32,640 nt of DNA from an uncultured Comamonadaceae bacterium (GTDB lineage Bacteria; Pseudomonadota; Gammaproteobacteria; Burkholderiales; Burkholderiaceae), in NCBI GenBank assembly GCA_946482595.1, contig CAMLSD010000057.1, forward strand, positions 1 through 32,640, in the 5' to 3' direction. Positions 29,801 to 32,640 of this stretch are shown here, piece after piece. Position numbers and translations under genes: made by a program. How positions within the stretch are numbered: the stretch's first letter is position 1; every line of letters starts with the position of its first letter. The notes below the pieces were generated by a model. It was not told where the DNA came from, ran no database searches, and saw only the letters and a program-made list of their open reading frames with translations.

Positions 29801-32640
29801 GAACTCGTCACCGGTGTCCGGTGCACCGCGCAGGGTATCCAGCCCACCGCCGGTGGTGGTGAACTCGCCACGATCGACCCGGGCATTGATCTCCTCGAGC
29901 AGGCGGGCCGACTCGATTTCATGGCGCGCCAGCCGGTCGAGCAGATCGGGTGCCGGCTCCTTCAGGAACCCGGCGGCGAACTGATGCAGCAGGCGACGGA
30001 TGTCTTCGGCCACGTCGACGAACAGGCGTGCCTCGTCGGTTGTGCCGTGGCCGATCGCCTGCGAGCGCATCAGCGCATGCTCCAGGGCGCGGGCCAGTTG
30101 CGACAGGTCGGCAAAACCGACGGTGGCAGAGCTGCCGGCCAGTGAATGTGCCAGCGCGATCGGCGACTCGCCGACCGGGCGGTGCAGTTCCATCGCCCAT
30201 TCGGCCACCTCGGTGGTGAGACGGCGCGACAGCTCGTCGGCTTCGGTCAGGTAGATGTTGAACAGCGGAATGCTGATCCGCAAGGGACCGACCACCTTGA
30301 CCTGGTCATTGCCGTCCTCGACGGCGTCGGAAACGTCGGCGACGGCTTCAGCTTCAGCTTCGGCTTCGGCTTCGGCTTCGGCTTCGGCTTCGGCTTCGGC
30401 AGGTTCGGCTGCAGGCGGTGGTTCGCTCGCCGGTGCCCCCGCGCCATGCAGCGGGAAGACGTTGTCGGGCCAGGGCGACACGGCTGCCGGCTCGACGCTC
30501 TGGGGAACGTCTTCGACAGCAGGCTCCGCCGCAGCGGTGCCGGGTGCGCCGACATCGAGGTCGAGCGTGAAGTCTCCGTCCAGTCTGGGCAGGGCAGCGT
30601 CAGAGGCCAGGGCCTGCTCGAACTCCTCGAGCGACATGGGTTCGGTCTGCATGCCCACGTCAGTGGGCGCCACAGGCTCGAACTCCGGCGGGCCGGCTTC
30701 GACGGGCGCTGCCGCGTGGGTCGTGAGCTCGTCGGCCAGATCCTGCGCGAATTCAGGTGTCGTTTCGATCGGCTCGGCGGCGGCAGGCAGGTCGAGCCGG
30801 ACCTCGTCGGTCGCATCACCGGGCAGCGACAGCGCCTGCATCGAGGCATCGGTGCCGGCCTTCGCCTCGGACGGTGTGTCGACCTGCAACTCGCCCACCG
30901 TGGCATCCAGGCCCAGCTCCCAGTCGGTCGGTACCGGCTCGCCGGCAGGCGCCACCGGCACATCGGCCGGCACCGCGGCGCCGCCGTCGAAGCCGGACAG
31001 ATCAAGTTCGAAGCTCTGCACTGACAGCTCCGGGCCACCGGCCGCGCTGAGCGGCGCCTCGGCCGGCTGACGGGTGTCGAGCTCGGCATCTTGCGGCCAG
31101 CCTTCGGGCAGGGCTTCTTCGCTCAGTGCCGGCAGCTCGAAGGTATCCACTGCCTCGGGCAGGGCCAGAGGCTCGTCCAGCAATGCGGCGGGCGCCTGCT
31201 CGTCGACGATCTGGTCGCCGGATTCGGGCGCCGCCAGCTCGGGCAGCGTGAATTCATCGGGCAGTGCACTCAGCTCGATGGCCGGTTCGGGCTCGGCCGC
31301 GGCAGGTTCGGCCACAGCCGATTCGGGCAGGGTCAGATCGTCGAGCGACAGCTCGGGCTCGCCGGCGGCCAGCGTCTCGACCTGGTCGCCGGACTCGGCC
31401 ACCAGCAGTTCCTGGACGTCGGGGACGGAGACCACGGGCGGCTGCAGTTCCGTGCGGCGGCCCTCGAGGCGGAGCGTGTCGGCGACCTGCCGTACCGGCA
31501 TGCTCTCGTGCGTGATCGGGCTGCGGGCGGCGATCTCCTCGATCCAGGCACCCAGGTAGCTCAGCACATCGGCCGTCACCGCGCGCAGGTCATCGCTGGC
31601 GGGTTTCTGCTCGGCCAGCCAGGCGTTGTAGAGCTGCTCACAGGCCCAGCCGGCTTCGCCGAAATCGTTCAGCCCGACCATGCGCGAGCTGCCCTTCAGC
31701 GTATGGAAGGCACGCCGCACGGTGGTGAGCTGTTCCAGGTCATCGGGCGAGGACTGCAGCGCCTCCAGGGCGGCCAGCGCATTGCCCATGACCTCGCGCG
31801 CTTCCTCGAGGAAGATCTCGCGCATCTCGTCGTCTTCTTCGAGGCCGGAGCCTGCCATGACCGGCGCCGGCGCTGCCGGCTTGGTCGAGGCCGGTTCGTC
31901 CAGGCCGACAGGGTCGGAGGCGGTGGCGACAAAGTCGGCCACCGCCTGGGCCACCTGCTCGCGCACGGCATGAACCTGCGCATCGGTCAGGTCGCCCTGC
32001 TCGACCGCGGCACGGGCTTCGGACAGGGTGGCGGCCAGCGCGGGCTGGTCGGCCACGATGGCCTCCTGGGACAGCTTGCGCAAGCCATCGGACACTTCTT
32101 CGAGCGGCGTGCTGACACGCGCGGCCGTCTCGGCCAGGGCCTGGGCCTGGTCCAGCAGGCGCGGCTCGACCAGGGTCACCGCCAGCTGCGGCTCGGCCTG
32201 TTCTTCACGCGCCGCCCGACCCATCACCGGCTGGAGTTCGCCCGTCTCGGCGTTGTACGAGAACAGCGACTTCGCCATCTGCGGCTGGTAGCTGAGCATG
32301 TCGATCAGGAAGCCCAGCGCACCCAGATTGCCGGCCAGACGGTCGAAGGTACCCGCCTCGGCAGCACGCACCGGATCGACCTCGGTGGCGATGAATTCGT
32401 CGACCACCTCGCGCATCTTGAGCACGGCCTGCGATGCCTGGTCCATGCCCAGCACCGACAGCACGCCGCGCATCGCGGCCAGCTGCCCGGGCACCGACGA
32501 CAGCACCGAACGGTCGCTCGGGTCGCGGAAGAAGCTGTCGATGCTCTTCTCGGCCTCGGTCAGGGAGGCACGCAGTTCCTGCACCACGCTGCCCATGGTC
32601 TGGCGGTCGGAGACCCGGCGGTACAGGTCTTCCATCCAGC
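26819..32640 (-). CDS. ChpA/PilL-type chemotaxis hybrid histidine kinase (5' end outside window)
   Basis: Giant CheA-like kinase of the Pil-Chp system that controls type IV pilus twitching. At least 1,940 residues are present and the frame stays open at the right edge, so the true start is probably outside. Counting from Met at 32635: a FimL-like N-terminal part (1-130); HPt1 with HTLKGSS (H311); a long acidic Ala/Pro/Glu linker (about 400-800); HPt2 with AHSLAGSS (H830); HPt3 with HTFKGGAR (H1121); CheA-type dimerisation domain (about 1320-1470); ATPase with NCVSHG (N1508), DDGAGLD and GRGVGMDVV; a CheW-like domain (about 1640-1780); and a C-terminal receiver with SDIEMPRMDG (D1861) and LGKPYS. 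All key residues look intact. Fewer phosphotransfer sites than in Pseudomonas ChpA, as far as I can see. Confidence 0.95.
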   Translation of the reverse strand, partial: WMEDLYRRVSDRQTMGSVVQELRASLTEAEKSIDSFFRDPSDRSVLSSVPGQLAAMRGVLSVLGMDQASQAVLKMREVVDEFIATEVDPVRAAEAGTFDRLAGNLGALGFLIDMLSYQPQMAKSLFSYNAETGELQPVMGRAAREEQAEPQLAVTLVEPRLLDQAQALAETAARVSTPLEEVSDGLRKLSQEAIVADQPALAATLSEARAAVEQGDLTDAQVHAVREQVAQAVADFVATASDPVGLDEPASTKPAAPAPVMAGSGLEEDDEMREIFLEEAREVMGNALAALEALQSSPDDLEQLTTVRRAFHTLKGSSRMVGLNDFGEAGWACEQLYNAWLAEQKPASDDLRAVTADVLSYLGAWIEEIAARSPITHESMPVRQVADTLRLEGRRTELQPPVVSVPDVQELLVAESGDQVETLAAGEPELSLDDLTLPESAVAEPAAAEPEPAIELSALPDEFTLPELAAPESGDQIVDEQAPAALLDEPLALPEAVDTFELPALSEEALPEGWPQDAELDTRQPAEAPLSAAGGPELSVQSFELDLSGFDGGAAVPADVPVAPAGEPVPTDWELGLDATVGELQVDTPSEAKAGTDASMQALSLPGDATDEVRLDLPAAAEPIETTPEFAQDLADELTTHAAAPVEAGPPEFEPVAPTDVGMQTEPMSLEEFEQALASDAALPRLDGDFTLDLDVGAPGTAAAEPAVEDVPQSVEPAAVSPWPDNVFPLHGAGAPASEPPPAAEPAEAEAEAEAEAEAEAEAEAVADVSDAVEDGNDQVKVVGPLRISIPLFNIYLTEADELSRRLTTEVAEWAMELHRPVGESPIALAHSLAGSSATVGFADLSQLARALEHALMRSQAIGHGTTDEARLFVDVAEDIRRLLHQFAAGFLKEPAPDLLDRLARHEIESARLLEEINARVDRGEFTTTGGGLDTLRGAPDTGDEFVAAQSEDDVLAADGADELSTVQPTDAEPSEPLIETLAEAFDTARPADTEPVVDLVIDTPAQDEVVIEPVASGLMPADFAPSDTAPLLPLELGKTELKALGALERSSEAPLHVTGMPGDGLDIDDDIDAVDAVDADLFPIFEEEAQELLPQLANEVRTWLSRPDDPKAPNACMRTLHTFKGGARLAGAMRLGELAHRLETTIERLVQRGDVTVADVDPLESRVDVINAVFEALRSRDAQAYADATAAVQATPDVAAVLEAPPSAQPLMEHVDLPMDLSLASAPVPLVELPETARELTQADTPEQAAAEATAPLATETPMAAPVEPPTPVAAPRSAPAAVAAAPQEIDWNRFATAVSPQVQPASRAAASMSQAAVRVRPQLLDRLVNQAGEVSITRARLETDVNQIKGSLNDLTDNLERLRQQLRDIELQAETQMASRMEQAKAEGQSFDPLEFDRFTRFQEITRMMAESVNDVATVQRTLQRTLETTEDELAAQARLTRNLQDDLLRTRMVEFEGLSERLYRVVRLAAKETGKQVRLDIVGGSIEVDRGVLDRMTASFEHLLRNCVSHGIETPERRQAAGKEAAGTIVVAVHQEGNEVGIEFRDDGAGLDLPRIRQRAITMGMLSPDATPSDADLANLIFTPGFSTADTVTELAGRGVGMDVVRSDVNAMGGRIETATTSGQGTSFKLVLPLTTAVTQVVMLRCGAVTVGVPANLIEIVRRGSPDELARAYETGGYSLGEQVVPFFWLGALLQSSGRGLETGRTLPVIVIRSAQQRIALHVDEVLGNQEVVVKNLGPQLSRLPGLAGMTLLASGAVALIYNPVALATVYGEQARALTAQAMQPAAEAARQAELRAAAQAAAQTPTTPLVLVVDDSLTVRRVTQRLLVREGYRVALAKDGLDALERLAEELPAVVLSDIEMPRMDGFDLVRNLRGDAQLSHLPVIMITSRIAQKHRDYAAELGVNHYLGKPYSEEELLGLIGRYARSEAVAQVAA
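30345..30398. repeat. In-frame hexanucleotide microsatellite in the kinase linker
   Basis: Nine consecutive 6-bp units on the plus strand: two GCTTCA, then seven GCTTCG. On the coding strand they specify a run of Glu-Ala pairs, about residues 746-764 of the visible kinase, in the acidic linker before HPt2. Copy-number change would keep the frame and only change linker length. Confidence 0.9.

Overview
The window is a compact, high-GC stretch of a bacterial chromosome, almost certainly from a betaproteobacterium of the order Burkholderiales (a Rubrivivax/Leptothrix/Ideonella-like relative; the genus cannot be fixed by eye). The signs are a Bug/TctC-type periplasmic binding protein, a caa3-like CtaC carrying a cytochrome c domain, the DUF2244-ctaC-ctaD order, a BioC-like methyltransferase with a degenerate SAM motif, and a very large PilL/ChpA-type CheA hybrid kinase. 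I count 25 protein-coding genes, two of them cut by the window edges. I see no tRNA, rRNA, CRISPR array, prophage or insertion sequence. No gene-free gap exceeds about 220 bp.

Layout. 1-2104 (minus): start of the cytochrome c oxidase operon, DUF2244 protein, then ctaC, then ctaD (partial), with a plausible promoter at 2221-2250. 2309-3232 (minus): BioC-like methyltransferase, divergent from a plus-strand run of comF, trmL, a DUF2157 membrane protein and a DUF4401/GDYXXLXY membrane protein (3256-7220). 7192-10563 (minus): rhodanese, grxC, secB, gpsA and a TctC-type binding protein, with a strong hairpin between grxC and secB. 10673-11416 (plus): gpmA. 11457-16237 (minus): yqgE, ruvX, pyrR, pyrB, pyrC' and a PlsC-type acyltransferase. 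The order yqgE-ruvX-pyrR-pyrB-pyrC' is, as I recall, also that of Pseudomonas. 16272-17804 (plus): photolyase. 17815-25458 (minus): a TetR/CecR-like regulator, an outer-membrane lipoprotein, a membrane-fusion protein and an RND pump, followed by an exported alpha/beta hydrolase overlapping the pump gene by 4 bp. 25681-32640 (minus): a huge chemotaxis-type kinase of the type IV pilus (Pil-Chp) kind, partial, followed by a GAF-GGDEF diguanylate cyclase.

How the genes work together. Most of the window is housekeeping: respiration, pyrimidine synthesis, redox and protein export, glycolysis and phospholipid synthesis. The accessory parts are the drug-efflux operon with its attached hydrolase, the uncharacterised pair of DUF2157 and DUF4401/GDYXXLXY membrane proteins, and the surface-motility kinase with a c-di-GMP synthase. 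The most notable observations are a dihydroorotase homologue that has lost its metal-binding histidines, a ~160-bp imperfect palindrome between pyrR and pyrB, a terminator-like hairpin 23 nt from the secB start, putative operators at the cox and tetR promoters, and an in-frame hexanucleotide microsatellite in the kinase gene. I did not find a clearly new multi-gene system.
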